A stretch of 64,000 nucleotides of DNA from Melanocharis versteri (GCA_013397845.1 VZTG01005455.1:442079-506078); one strand, 5' to 3'. Shown: positions 49,901 to 62,639, counted from the stretch's first letter. Program-made: numbers and translations. Notes: a model not told the origin generated them from the letters alone.

Positions 49901-52900
49901 CAGTTACATTATTGAACAATAGATAATAACCCCCGGTCACGCTGTATGTTCTTTTTAAGAAATATATAATAACAAAGATTTTTAAAAGTATTCTTCTAAA
50001 ATTACAGGAGTTTTCGTATAATTTTTCTTCTGGCTTCAAATTGTAATTCTAACAGGAGAATAAACGAAGTTTTTTTTCAACATTTTCAAACCACTGCTTT
50101 CAGGACACTGCAACCCTGAGCTGAGACAACCACATATCTTCAAAGTAGTCACTTAATAATATTTTTCTATTTATGCCAGACCCCTATGAACCCATTAGTC
50201 TAAAACTAGAGGCATGGTGCAAGATTATGCAAGAGTGTCATCGCTAATTGAAAATAATGAAGCTAATTAAATATATATTTGTTCACCACAAGTTAGGAAA
50301 AAACATCATTCTGACACTCCTATTTCAGATCCCATTTCATAAGCAGTCCTTACAAACATCTTTGTGATAAATCATGTTTTTTGAGGATCCCAAAACCCCA
50401 CATTTTCCATGAATGTTTCCTTGAGCACTCTGCATCAGTTCTGTGTTCATACTTCACTGGATCCTATCGTACCACATTCTTCAGGAAAGCAGCTGCTTTT
50501 CTGTCTTTGGAGTTTTAAAAAAATTAAAATGAGACTTAACACTTTTAATTAGATGTTTAATTCATGCTTTTGTGAGCTATTTCCTTCCAATCTGAATTTT
50601 GTCACACAACTATAACAGTCTTTCCACTGCCAGTTTGTTTTTTTTTTAATGCTAACTCAGTGTCTCAAAGAATGTGTATTGCACAATTTGGTAAAGAATT
50701 TGAAAGTGAAAGTCTCATTTGTGAGTGAAGTAGGAACGCCTAGTAACTGGCACAAGCTGTGGCTGTAAAAATATGCAATGTTCAGAACAAAAACCCCTCC
50801 AAAACCAAGGGAACAGTTTAAACACATTTCATAGGGCATACAGTAAATACTAATTTTAAGGGATTAGTTGAAAGAGCAAATTGAGCAGAACATGGCTCTT
50901 ACTGATGAGATACAAGTATTTTACTACTTTTGTGGTTTTACTTTTAAAGAAGCAAATTCAAAAATACTCCTCAAAAACCAGATGAAATGTGAGTCAGTCG
51001 TTTGAAGAAGGTGGCAGAGAGGAGCCCAGTTTTCAGAAGGAACTTCCTCTTTCTACCCTCCCTGGCACTCAGCACATTCACAGCATTGCTTTCCAAATCC
51101 TTCAGGAGCAGCTGAGTGCCGTTCAGCCAAATGATGTTCCCATTAAGAAAGCAGCACATACCATGCCTTTTTCTCTGCTGTCAGTTATTTTTTCTCATCA
51201 CAGGATGAGGGCGAGCAGGATTTGGCCTGTCCTCAGGACAGTATAATGGATTATCATTATTGGCAATAACAACACATGTTCTGTAGGCCAAGAGTCCTCT
51301 TTCTGCTGCACCTGGCGTTCATGGCCCAAAATGAACAGCCCTGTTAAATCCACTTGTTAATCCTCTTGCTAACCTGGCAACCCTGCTCACACTTTTCTGA
51401 GCTTGCTGTACCCCTACAGCCCCCACTGTGCAGACTTGTGTGAGTGTCTTCATACTGCAGACTTCAACTGAGCTCAACAGCAAACTCCGTGGTTTGCCAA
51501 GACATAAGACCTAGGCTGAAGGCAGTTTCTATTCCACAATGGAGACAGAATTTTAAGGACTTTCCCGAGATACTTAAGGTTGTTTGAAACTGCTGGTTCT
51601 ACCTGGACACTACCACTCTCCTTCAGAAAAAGCATTTCTACATATATGTTCATATAAGCAGATTAAATTACCTTTGGATACATTGGCTGAGAGTTTTTGC
51701 ATGCTTTTAAAAAGTGACCTTAACATCTAAAATCCAGGCAGGCTAAGAAAATTACAGTTCTGCCCACAAAATATGCAGTGTCACAGTGCAGTTTGAGAGT
51801 CTGAAAGCCCCATCAAAACAACTGTGATCCAAAAATGGTACTCACAGCCTGGCTCTACCAGAAGTGTATTGACCAGCAAGAGTTGGTGGCCATGCTTCTT
51901 CACCTTTCCTCCTTTTGTACAGACCCTGTCACCTGTACTTCAGCTGGCAGATTCTGAGCCTGCATTCAGATGTAAAATTGTGAACTATTATTGCTCCTGC
52001 TGCAGAACTGATAAAATAGGCAACAACTGCAGCAAAGACCCCACTCTGTCTTACACCAAAGCATGTGGCAGGACAGGGACACTGCTGCTGAGTGTTACCC
52101 GGCCTTGGATGCTAGTAAATATTGCCAAAATAACTACCAAGTGCTATTTATCAGTGTGGACACTCACAGAAGGTGTCACGATTCTATCAGCATCACTAAT
52201 GGAAGGTAGGAGAAACGTAGCAGTGCAGCCTGGACAGCCTGAGAACACAAAGGTCTGATCCCATCCTCTCCTTGAAGCAAGGTAAGTGGGTGGCCTGAGT
52301 GGCCATGTTTGCATTGCTTCAGGTAACACCTTAGGTCACAATTTGAAAACACCCATGAAAATCTGTATCACAATCAAACACTTTAATAAGCAGAATCTTC
52401 ATTTCACTCCATTCCACTGTGCAAAGACCTGCTGCATCCCTAATTTATTTACTTACGTATTTACTTCAGTCAAGTTCTTGGCAAAACCAGGGTCAAAACC
52501 TTAGCAGGCAGTAGGGGAGATGCTGCAGAGCTTCAGAGCCCCCGGCAGTGACACACACAGAAGTTGACAATCAACCCCTCACTGCAGCTGGTGACTGTGG
52601 GCTTGTGAGGGCACATTGTGCACACTCAAAAACATCTTTAAATTTGGCTTTCTCATCTGGGTGGCTAAGTTCAGAAAACCACTCCAGACACCTCTCAAAG
52701 TGTTTTCTCAAGTGGGAGCCTAGTTATGTCACTTCAGGGGGAATTGAAATCAAAGATGGTTTTCTGCATCCAGCTGAAATGGATTGTTTAGTGATTACAG
52801 AAATACAACCCTTCAAGAGGGCTCCGTGTTCTGTGGAGAGGTAGAAAGGCTGGGAGCAGTCTGCATGAAAGAGAGTAAATAGTTTTGTGGGGGGAAAGGC

Positions 52901-53080
52901 ATTTTTCTCTTTTAGCACATCTACTAATGAAATAGCAAGAGCGGCTTACAATGAAAACATGCAAATATTGGGCTGCTGTGAATTATGCAGTTTGGTAAGA
53001 GATAAAACAATAATCAGCTCACCGTCAAGACCAAATCCCCAAGCTGCTTGTAGGATCATGATCGGAGCGGTGTTGAGTCA
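43961..53080. other. AT-rich non-coding stretch
   Basis: No gene or clear transposon is recognised. It contains octamer words at 48560 and 52959 and a 16-bp perfect palindrome at 46754-46769. A good plus-strand splice-donor word (AAG then GTAAGTG) lies near 52280. Frames at 46521-47050, 49322-49780 and 51824-52330 are not protein-like and overlap opposing frames. Confidence 0.5.
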
Positions 53081-53220
53081 TCTCCTTTGCATACCTCTGG
53101 GAACACGGCATTCCCAGCATAGCAGAGCAGCAGGCACAGTGCTGGGAGCGCAGCCCGGCAGGGCAGGCAGAGGGGGCCCCCGCGCCAGCCCAGCGCTGCT
53201 TGGAAGGCACATTTTGAGTG
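53080..53220. promoter_or_regulatory. small GC-rich patch
   Basis: About 140 bp with a short CpG cluster (GGAGCGCAGCCCGGCAGGG, CCCCCGCGCCAGCCCAGCGC). It is too short for a full CpG island but lies 1.1 kb from island C and might belong to the same regulatory neighbourhood. Translations are not protein-like. Confidence 0.3.
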
Positions 53221-54280
53221 ATCCACAGCTTCTCCCACTGCTGGCTCCCGGCCACCTCTTCTTCCTTTAATTTCTCAGGAAGCACTTCCCTCCCTCTCAC
53301 ACCCGTGAAAGGCTGAGGCTTTCAGTCAGTGATGGGATGGTTCACGGCCAGCTGGGCTTTAATTTGTGGGTCTAGGGAGGTGTCATTAGCTCGAGGAGCT
53401 CTCCCTGGCTGAGTGTATTTAAGGAGCTGTTGCAGCAGTTCTAGACTGCCTGATAACCTCGTTGTCACCTCCCCAGGTGGCTGTAGAAAAAGTGGTGCAA
53501 TTTTCTTTAGAAGGGCAGGAACCTGCAAAATAATTAAATATGTCAAGTTAGTCCAGTGTGTGGAGACCCCAGGGTAATTTGCTTCCTTTTATAAGCCTGA
53601 ACTTGATTTGCTTAATTTCTTTCTAGATGAACCTGAACACTAGCTTTCAATTCTCATGGCCTTTTATTTATTATTTTTTAGACAGTTCATCTCTCCAGAC
53701 ACAAATCATAATTACCAGAGATTGGAGGGAAAGAGCCCAAATTCAAATGAATACATGCATACATATGTGTGTGTGCACGTGTACATTAAACTGCTGCCTG
53801 TCAAAGCTGGAAGGAAGCTTTTAAATAAAGTCATGGAGAATGTCAAGCAATGTGAAGCAACCTAGTTAAACACTAAAAAATCTGTCCTCCCTTTCGTTTG
53901 GCTCCTGATTTATGTCACGCTGGAGTAAAATGATAATAACACAAGGTTATTAGATTTTTTTATGATATAAATATGAAGTGTATGCATTTAGTAATCTTCA
54001 GACTGTAAAACACAGATGGAAGTACATCCGTAAGTTCCAAACCACCTCATTTAAAACTTATGCAAAGCACACCAAAAAGAGAAAGCATGAGAAAAAGACT
54101 CAAGTGTCAGTACTCTCCCTAAAGCACAAATTTTCTCTGCGAGCTATATTAGCACAAAACTGTTTGAAGGCAGAGACTGGCCAGTATACAAAAATGTCAA
54201 GCTCATGTTTCATTTCCATCAGATCTTAAGCAAAACCTCCTGCACCTGGATTAGTTTTACAGTTGTGAGAAGGCGTAACC
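53221..54280. other. non-coding stretch
   Basis: No gene is seen. A CpA/TpG-rich alternating tract lies at about 53751-53785 (CATACATATGTGTGTGTGCAC). The part at 53280-53560 is unique-looking with moderate GC. No repeat family recognised. Confidence 0.5.
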
Positions 54281-54284
54281 CCAG

Positions 54285-54485
54285 CAGGACAGGGAGAGGC
54301 TCTGTGAGGGAGGCTGAGCCCTCCCAGCATCCCGGGGGCCCCCCGCCCCTGTGCCGCGGGGCGAGAGCCGCGGGGAGGCACCGCTGGCCGGACACGGCCC
54401 CGGACATCCTGACGGGGATTTTGAATCGCCCGCGTCCTGTGCGCACACGCGGGTGTCGGGGTTGCCCTGGAGGCACAATGTCTGT
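54285..54485. promoter_or_regulatory. small CpG island C
   Basis: About 200 bp of high GC and CpG density (GTGCCGCGGGGCGAGAGCCGCGG, GGCCGGACACGGCCCCGGAC, GCGCACACGCGGGTGTCGG) in otherwise AT-rich DNA. Frames on both strands are open here only because GC-rich DNA lacks stops. Possible roles are an orphan CpG island, an alternative promoter or a GC-biased repair hotspot. No exon can be demonstrated. Confidence 0.5.
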
Positions 54486-54807
54486 CTGGCCGGGTAGTTT
54501 CCTATCGCCTAATCATTCTCCTCACTTTCTCAGATGGGATATCTCTGTAAAAAACTTCTCTGAATGTACCTACACAACATAAATTTCCAGGAAAGTGGCA
54601 ATGCTGTTGTAGTTCTGCCTTTTCTCAACCTCTTTTGCAGCAGAGAAGTCTAATAGTGAATGAATTTGACTATAAACAATAACAAACTTTACAGAAAATA
54701 AATTAACATTTTTATACATCTCAGTTCAACAGACTCCAGTTTAATTCTAAGCCTTTCATTTGAGAAATCAGTCGTGAGGTTGATTATATGTCAAAATATC
54801 CAAGCCC

Positions 54808-55018
54808 ATGAATTGTCTGCCCAGGGAGGTGGTGGAGTCACCATCCCTGGACATGTTTAAAAAAAGACTGGACGTGGCACTCAGTGCCACGGTTTAGTTG
54901 ATGAGGGAGTGTTAGGTCATAGGTTGGACTTGATGATCTCAAAGATCTTTTCCAACCTAGCTCATTCTGTGATTCTGTGATTCTGTGATTCTGTGATTCT
55001 GTGATTCTGGGACTCTGT
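54808..55018 (+). mobile_element. CR1 LINE, 5'-truncated 3' end (younger copy)
   Basis: About 210 bp closely follow the avian CR1 3' end: TCTGCCCAGGGAGGTGGTGG, AGTCACCATCCCTGGACATG, ACTGGACGTGGCACTCAGTG with CCACGGTTTAG, GTTGGACTTGATGATCTCAA, TTTTCCAACCTAG, ending in ATTCTGTG repeats. It agrees better with the general avian consensus than the copy at 37.8 kb, so it is probably younger or from a different subfamily. It retains no coding capacity. Insertion is in plus orientation. Confidence 0.95.
54964..55011 (+). repeat. (ATTCTGTG)n CR1 tail microsatellite
   Basis: Five perfect copies of the octamer ATTCTGTG are followed by a sixth, altered copy (ATTCTGGG). CR1 elements end in two to four such octamers, which act in target-primed reverse transcription, so this tail is moderately expanded. 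It is potentially length-polymorphic. Confidence 0.93.
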
Positions 55019-58000
55019 AATGTTGATGCTATTTCAAGAACAAGTGGAAAGTGTAAGTTAAAGAGTTAAGGCCAGTGAAGAGCAGAGCATTTGAATATTA
55101 TCTTCTACAGGTGACTAAAGATCTAATTGCTGTTAGTAAAAGCAAACCTTTTGTGTCACGAAGAGTGCTTACTTCAGTGGCTGCAGATTAAAACACTCTA
55201 GTTAGTTCTTTTTATATTCAGGAAAAAAATTAGCCCATAAATTCTTTTATACTTTCAGTGAAGATATTTTTGGAACTGCAATAAATTTCTCATTACATAT
55301 AATACACTACTGTCTGATTATTTTTTTTTATTTTTACCTTAAAATTATGTCTAAATGGGACAGTCCAATTATGTCTGATTTAATGTTCTAATGTAATCCT
55401 GGGTGATTAAAAGAAAGGTCTCAGGTTATTTAACAAGTGACATTTTGGATTTATTACAAAAGCAATATTGGAAATATAGGACCTGTGGGGAGCCAGTTAA
55501 ACTTTCCTGGACATCATCTGCTTGGCAGTGTCCTCCTGCCACCAGTATGCCCCCTTGCCTAGAGAAATAACCAACTTGCTGTGCAGTGGCTGGGAAACTG
55601 GGGTTTAATTCAGGGCTGTATCCCTTCAGAGAGCACAAGAAGACGACTAAAGACAGATTTCAGTTCTTCCCATTACTGAACCTGTCAAAATGAGCATCCC
55701 AAGGAAATAGTGGCCTCCTTGTCTGTGGTATCCCAAAGAGTCAATGCCAGGGAGGGACTGGGCCTGAATAAATGTGTAAGTGAATAAATCTTAAAAGCCA
55801 AACAAGTGAACTCAGCATCTACTCTGTCACCTGAGCCAGGTTTACTCCCTTTTGTGATATGAAAGATGAAAGATGAAAGATTATGCCCCATCCATTCTCA
55901 TTATTTCAGTGCATCTATGTGAGAATCCAGGCAGGGCAGAATGCAACTTGGAAAGTCATTGTGGCTGGAAAAGATGTGTGAAGAAGGTTGACCCTGGCTG
56001 GACTGGGTAGAAAGCTGCTACAGCTGGAAACTAGAAAAGCTAAATTTTAATTGCAAATGAAGAATATTTGTTCAGTGATAGACATGGAACCGTGTGATGA
56101 CTCTGTTACAGAATCACTTTCAGGAGCAGAACTTGCACTTGAAAATGGATTTATTAGAAATTTTATAGCTGTATTTCTCATCATGAGATATTGATTTTTC
56201 AGCTAGATAAAAACGAGTTAAAATAAAGGGGAAAAATCCTAAACTTTATCCTCGTAACCAAAGTGATGTCTCCTATAGAAGCCTTTTATTCGTACAGGCA
56301 AGCTGGAGTTGCTCAGTCCTGGCACAGCAGTCTTCATGTGGCCAGGCCACACAAGGAAAATTTCATATCACTCCAGTGAAGCCACTTGCAGAAGTAGAAT
56401 AGGATAGGCTTCCTAGAAGAAGTGCAATTTTAGCAGAATAATTCTGTTTATATAGCAGCTTTCACTGGTGCAATTATGATGACTAGATATTACACTCCTC
56501 TGCACCTGAGAGGATTCATCCCTGTGCCAACAAAACCTACAGACCAGGCCAGAAGCAAAAGTTGAGTTAATTAGAATACAGATGAGCACTTTATGACTTA
56601 CCTCTGTTTTGCCACTCTTATTACACAAGCAAAATGAAAGTCATCTCATTATGCTGAAACTGTACCAGTACTCAGCTTCCTGCTGCTGGTTTCTAGCTGG
56701 AAACCAGCTACATTGATGGATGTAGTGAAGAATAGACAGGTACAGACAAGGAGAGATCCAGGGAGCGGCCAGTCATCACAGGAAATATTATAATCTTTTG
56801 ATCTCTTGCTGTATCCAAATCATTTAAACGTTGCAACTGAGAACAACAGTATCATATGAAAATGCTCACTCTGCCCTGATGTGCCTTGCAACCATTTTTA
56901 TGTTCCCGTTCAGCCCTCAGAAGTCTTATGCCCATGTTATTTCTTTATTGCTTGTTTGTTTTTCTCTCCTTCACTGCAGCCCAGCTCTGGCTGTATCAGG
57001 CATAAAGCAGAGTGCACAATACACTTTTTCAAGGCATTCAAGCATAAACTATTTTTCACTCTGGATTCCCTCTGCCCTGTTTTGCTCCATAACTTTTCCC
57101 AGTGCAGTGATCAACCCGTCCTCCAATCAGCTTTACAACCTCACCAACAATACTGCTCCATAGATCAGCCCAGGTTGCTGCAGGATCATGATGGTTTTAT
57201 GCCTCCAGCCTGCCACTTCCCACTGCCCCTAACTACCCAGCGAGTGGAAGTCCCAAGGTTGTTTGTAAGCTGGTGTGTGTAATACAGCCAGCAGGCTGGC
57301 CTGGGTTGTAAATTTGATGTATTTCATACTTAAGTAGGACTGTCAACTGTTAAATCCACTCCTTGCTAAAAATAAAAGCTACATAATAAGCCTGATACTG
57401 TAGATCACTTTAAACCAGATACTGTAATCCCCACTTGAGACAGATACATGACCTATTAAATTAAACATAGATTCCCTGAAATTACATGCAGAACCTCTCT
57501 CAGATCAGACCGACTCCATTACTTTACCCTGTAAATAGAAATATTGAACTTGTATATATATTCAGACATGATGTATATAGTCACTTATCAGCTTTTGTAT
57601 ATGCATGCTGCATTAGCAGAGGTGTGCCTTGAAACAAAAACAACATTGACAACATTTTCAAAGCAAAATACCTGATACCATCTTTCTAAATATGTACTTA
57701 ATTTTGTTAACAAAATAGGTCTTTATTTTCTGAACAGGTGAAATCAATGGCAGCTGAGGAAAAGTAAGACCATCTATATTAAGGTGCAGATAAATTATTT
57801 TGGAGATTGGCATTTTAAAACAGATTTTAACAACTGGAAAAAAAAACAAAAATCAGAGTTGAAAACCTTGGGAATGGTCTTATGTTTTAATAATTCCACT
57901 GAGATTTTTTTTTCCTGGTAAAACGCACATTTCTGTAGAATTTGCAGCTCAATAAACACTGTTGTTGGAGTTGTATTTTACAACTTTCTAGATATCTTCA

Positions 58001-59070
58001 CTCTGTTACTGAAGGGTAACTTTGGTGATCCATGAGATGGAAATGTTGAGAAGAGCACCAGGAAAGAACACAGCCCTGTGACCTGGTGTGGAGAGAGGAT
58101 CTGATCACACCAAGACTTCAGCCTTATCTTCCCATGGTTACCGAGATGGACAGAGGAATGAGTACTGTCTTCATGCGGGTTACTGCAGAAGGAAAGAAAC
58201 AGGTTATGCACATTTTATGCTTGTGTGGCACCTACTTAGTGTGCTTTAGCACTGGACACTGCATTATATCATTATGTACAGGGTTAAACCAGATTACGGC
58301 TGAGTACCCACACCCAGCATTTCACAGCTGCTCTCTTGCTTTGGCACACAATCAGGGCTTTCTTCCAACATAGCTCAGCAAAACTGCTACCTCCGTGTCT
58401 TGCAGCAACTCTCATTTATTTATTCAGATTTATCACCACACCTATCAAGCTCTGCTTTTACATGTTTTCTTTCTCTTGTTTTTTTCCTTCTCAAACTTCA
58501 CTGCCTTAGCTGTTTTTCTGAGGACTCACTACAAAACTGGGACCTTTTCTACTCTTTTGGAGTGCAGGAGCAACTCTGCTATTTCCATATAAAGCTCCAA
58601 ATTGAGAATGTCAAATGGGATCAACTGCATCTGAAACACAATCAGCCAGCTGACCAAACAAATGAATAAGCAAAAAACTAAGCAGGTTATGTGAGGCCAC
58701 CATTCAGGTGGATGCAAAAAATAACACTTTTGCTTCTAGAATGAGGATAAATCAAGATGCTGCAGTCTGTAGCAGTATTAGAGTGGTAGTATTTTCCCAC
58801 ACAATAAAATGAAGTTCTCTTGAGCAATTCCTGCAGTGGATGAGTCACTGTCTGTCTTGGCTGGTTTATTCAGAATTATTTCTGTTCAGCAAGAATGGAG
58901 GAAAAATCTTATTCTCTCCTGTCTGTGAGTCCTCAGATTTGCCAGACCTGTGCTGATGCAATACAGCATTTCATTCCACAGGCCCACTCCAGGTACGGTC
59001 TGATGTCTCAATGAGTCTGTAGTTTTCCAAGCAGCCTATCCATGTTGGAAGCAAGGAAGATCAATGTAAT
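55019..59070. other. AT-rich non-coding stretch
   Basis: No gene is seen. It contains a three-copy GAAAGAT tandem at 55861-55881 and a minus-strand donor word (GAG then GTAAGTC) at about 56596-56604. Frames at 56831-57282 and 58086-58669 are not protein-like. No transposon recognised. Confidence 0.5.
55861..55881 (+). repeat. (GAAAGAT)3 tandem repeat
   Basis: Three perfect copies of a 7-bp unit. Small simple repeat without further context. Confidence 0.85.
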
Positions 59071-59073
59071 CTG

Positions 59074-59139
59074 TTTTTTTTTTTTTTTTTTTGCAGGAAG
59101 CCCTGCTCCTGAGCACCGAGGCTGCTCAGGCAGGAGCAG
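59074..59139. other. poly-T, AG and stem-loop structure
   Basis: A 19-T run (59074-59092) is followed by GCAG, which together form an ideal plus-strand 3' splice-site layout. Immediately after, CTGCTCCTGAGCA (59103-59115) can pair with TGCTCAGGCAGGAGCAG (59123-59139), giving a strong hairpin with a four-base bulge and seven-base loop. Read on the minus strand it would instead be a GC-rich sequence ending in a poly-A tail, as in a retrocopy. Poly-A-tailed retrocopies are rare in birds because CR1 does not use poly-A. No downstream exon is proven. Confidence 0.35.
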
Positions 59140-60930
59140 CAGTTCTGTGAATGGGGAATGGCAGCTGATGGCAGTGAGATGTGTGACGCCTTTCTCAGAG
59201 GTCACAGCTTTGGGGAGTAGCTGTGACTGGGAGGAGCTGAAAGCCATTCTTCTATGAGGAAGTGTGAAGCCAGCCTGTATATTGGTGAAGCCACTCCAGG
59301 GATGTGCTTCAGCAGAAAGACATGACAAGCTGTGAATTACAGTGCATTAATTCAAGCCTAACATATTGTCAAGTATGGGGCCAAAGGCCTAAGAGCCATC
59401 CGTACAACTAGGTGTGAATTAATTCACACTGGTTCACACATTGAAGTGTCTTATTGTGATAATAGATTTAATACTCCTAAAATGTTATTTTTAAATATCT
59501 ATGTATTATTAATTAATGTGTAAGACTTATGCCTCCTGAACACTGAATTATAATCTCAATGAAACCATTGCTCAAAATTCTTATTAACCCAGAAGGTCAC
59601 TCAATTTCTTCTGCCCATTTCATAATAATAAATAGTATAAACTGTTCAGACCATTCCATCTCTTTGTTACAGGAACTATCACCATCGAAAGGGAAATCCC
59701 TCTTCCTGTATGTAAAATTAATGCTCAAGTATGTGGTTGGATAAATGTTTCCTGCATGTAGATGTTCAGCCATATATTTCTGGATTTCTCTTTGATAAGT
59801 AAGTGCTGGTTACCACTAAGTGATTATGTGCAAAACCTGTACCAGGAGGAAAGGTGCCTGTACACAAGTGCTAATCAATGAACTTTGCTACCCATCAATT
59901 CATATTTCCAAAGTGCTTGCATTGACATGAAAGTCATTATGGCTATGCCAATTAGTAAGAAAAATACACTGGACTTTTGTCTCTTGCCAGCGGAGGTCAA
60001 GGTACTCTAATTTTAACAGGATATCATCCAGAGAGGAGCTGAGAAACAGACTGGGTGGAGCCCAGCCCTGAGGAAAGTTTATTAAATCTGATGGGAACTG
60101 CCCAGAGTAGGTCAAACTCATTCACTTCTATCAGGAATGAGTTTGGTCTGCAGGGAACAGTTAAATATTAAATCCATTTCTGGTTTTTGTTTTGTTTTGT
60201 TTTGTTTTTACCGAGTCTTGGCTTCTGAGCTGTTTATAAGAGAAAATGATATAGTAAATTATGTAAGATAAATGATACAGTCTGGCAGTGTGAGAAATCT
60301 ACTATTCATAACTAATTCTAATTTTTTAAGCTACTGTATGTCATAGCTAAAGCAGCACATGCTATCACTGAGCTGTCTTCGAGATTTACTACTTGTGTTA
60401 GTGTTTCATCTGTGGTTTGTTTAAAATGTTTGGGGGGCTTGAGACTGTGGTGCTGTGCTGAGGCTGTTAGCTGCATGTAAAAGGCTGAAAATGCCCTTCT
60501 GCATTTGGGTGGGCGAGTGGAGAGGTCTGCTGTGGAGGCAAATTGAAGTAAATGACCAACAGTCAGTTAAATGTTTCTGTATCAAAGAGAGCTCTATCAG
60601 GGTGTGACACTGGAAGACCTTGGCATGAGGGAAGACAAGCTTTTGTGGACCTGAAGGGAGCAAAGGCAGCCAGATCCGAGGCTCAGTACAAAGGCAGCCA
60701 CGAGAACACGCCCCCTCTGCACCCTGGCTAAGCAGACCTGTCTCCTCTTAAGACAGAAGGCTTCTCAGTAAAGGTTTTTACATTTTATTGATCTTTGTCT
60801 TTTATCTTCCTTTGCAGCAAACCTTTCGAACAGCACAAACATTTTATTAGACAGTTACACCGTTGTGGCTGTTGTATGTTCCTTCCAGAGCACACCTTTT
60901 CTATGCCGTGCTGGTTTTGCCTTACAAAGC
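59140..60930. other. non-coding stretch
   Basis: No gene is recognised. A TTTTG-type simple repeat lies at 60184-60209. The part 60660-60760 has some CpGs. No transposon recognised. Confidence 0.5.
60184..60209 (+). repeat. (TTTTG)n simple repeat
   Basis: Four TTTTG-type units with slightly longer T runs at the ends. Simple-sequence repeat. Confidence 0.85.
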
Positions 60931-60933
60931 AAG

Positions 60934-61800
60934 TTAATAAATTATATAGTGATGAGCTTTGATTGCTTCACGTTCAAACTGCTCTCTCCCAGAGGCTGTG
61001 TTACCCAAGATATTAGCAGCGAGAGCTGCTCTGACCTCGTTTAGTGGGCAGGCAGGAGCAGTGCCGAGGTGCAGCCCCTGGAGCATAGTGAAACCATTGT
61101 CTCCTTCCAGGACAAGCCGGGGAGCCTGAACCGCAGCAGTGTAACCTTGGATGCCTGTTGGCGTCGCAGGCTGCGTTACACAGTGAAAGGAGACTGTATC
61201 TGAGCATCTGGGAGAAAAGCCTACGACAGGTTTATTTGATATTTTTACTGGAGACCATACAATTACTGGAATACCTGGATTTATTTGAATGGAAGTATTA
61301 TAGAAATATTCTCTCCAGTGGTTTCCTGCATGGAGAGGAAATTTCATTTTGCAGCCAAAATTTTGTCAGAGGGTCACAACCTCTTTCTCAATGCTGCAAA
61401 ACTGTTGGAATTCACCCTGAAATAAAATGAAAGTCTTCCAAAGAGATTAACCCCCCTCAGCCTATGATGGAGGGTCCCTCCACACTGATGCTGCCCGAGG
61501 CTGGTACAACGCGTTGGGCACTTTCTCATTGAAAAAGGCCCTGAGAAGGGCAGCGTGCTCACCAGGACCTGCTCTGGGGCTTTATGCAGGGCAAGACAAG
61601 CACGAAAGGTAAATACAAACATGAAATGTATGTTAAGCCCATTTCTGAAGGCAGTAAACTCCTGGTGAGAGAATATTTCTTGAACTCCTGTGCTGGCAGA
61701 CTCCAAGGCCTTCAGAGAAAGAGCATCACAGCTACAGGTGAGGAAAAGGGGTACAGGATCTTGACTTGTGCAAAACGCAGTCAGGGTTTGTTTTCTCACG
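60934..61800 (-). other. CpG-bearing low-stop stretch, no supported gene
   Basis: Two successive minus-strand open frames occur: 60934-61347 (137 codons) and 61374-61799 (141 codons), in different frames. A plus-strand frame at 61158-61430 overlaps. The first has a protein-like amino-acid mix, and about ten CpGs lie in its 400 bp, more than in neighbouring DNA. Its length is not beyond chance. I recognise no domain, and convincing splice sites are absent. An old element, non-coding exon or regulatory patch are equally possible. Confidence 0.25.
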
Positions 61801-62635
61801 GAATTACTTCTGGTTGCTGTCTTCTGAGTGAAACTTTTTAAACATGCAAAACATGTGGCTAAAAAGGAAATTCAGAAGTACTGGTCTGCACACTTGGAAG
61901 TGAAACTGAAAGTTTTGGTTCGGAAATCTCAATGACCAGTTACAGCCTTGCTCTGCCCCCTCTCCTTTCTGTGGAAGCAGCTGCCGTGGCCATCTCTGTG
62001 CTGGTGTGAATAAAAACCACAAGCAAAGGACAGAACAAGCCTGTCCCCCTCTTTTTTTATTTCCCAGCATCTGAATTGCCAGATGAGATCAGAGCCAGAG
62101 TCCACCTAGTCTGGTTTCCTGTCTCTGATAGCAGCCAGAACCAGATCCCTTGGATAAAGGCGTAAAAAATCTCAGTTCTGGCAAAAAGAGAATAATTTGG
62201 CCCCCCCATAGTGGGTTCATCTTAATCTCTAAGAGCAGGAAAGTGTTTGAAACTTTGAGGTATGAGCTTTTACAACCTTTCTACGACTCTCTTAGCATTA
62301 ATTATCATAACTCTGGCACCTCTAAAACTTGTTGTAACATTTGGCACTGTGTCAAGAGTAAGGCATGTTGAAAGAAGAGAACAGGACTTCTAAAAACGCT
62401 GAGGCACTGCTGAGATTATTGACTCAAGGACCTCAGTGAGGGAACATAACACAGGGTCATGTTTCCCAGTAATAACATGGGTGGTTGACTTCCCAGCATA
62501 AGGAAAAACTGGAAAAAATTGAAACTCATGTTGTTTTGGATGGAGCCCAAGAAGTTACTGGAGATTTACAATTAGATCATGCAGAAACTGTAGGCTGATT
62601 TGGTTTCATTTTTTCAAACAGATGTTGGAGAGGTC
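61801..62635. other. AT-rich non-coding stretch
   Basis: No gene, transposon or structured element recognised. Confidence 0.5.
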
Positions 62636-62639
62636 GCGC

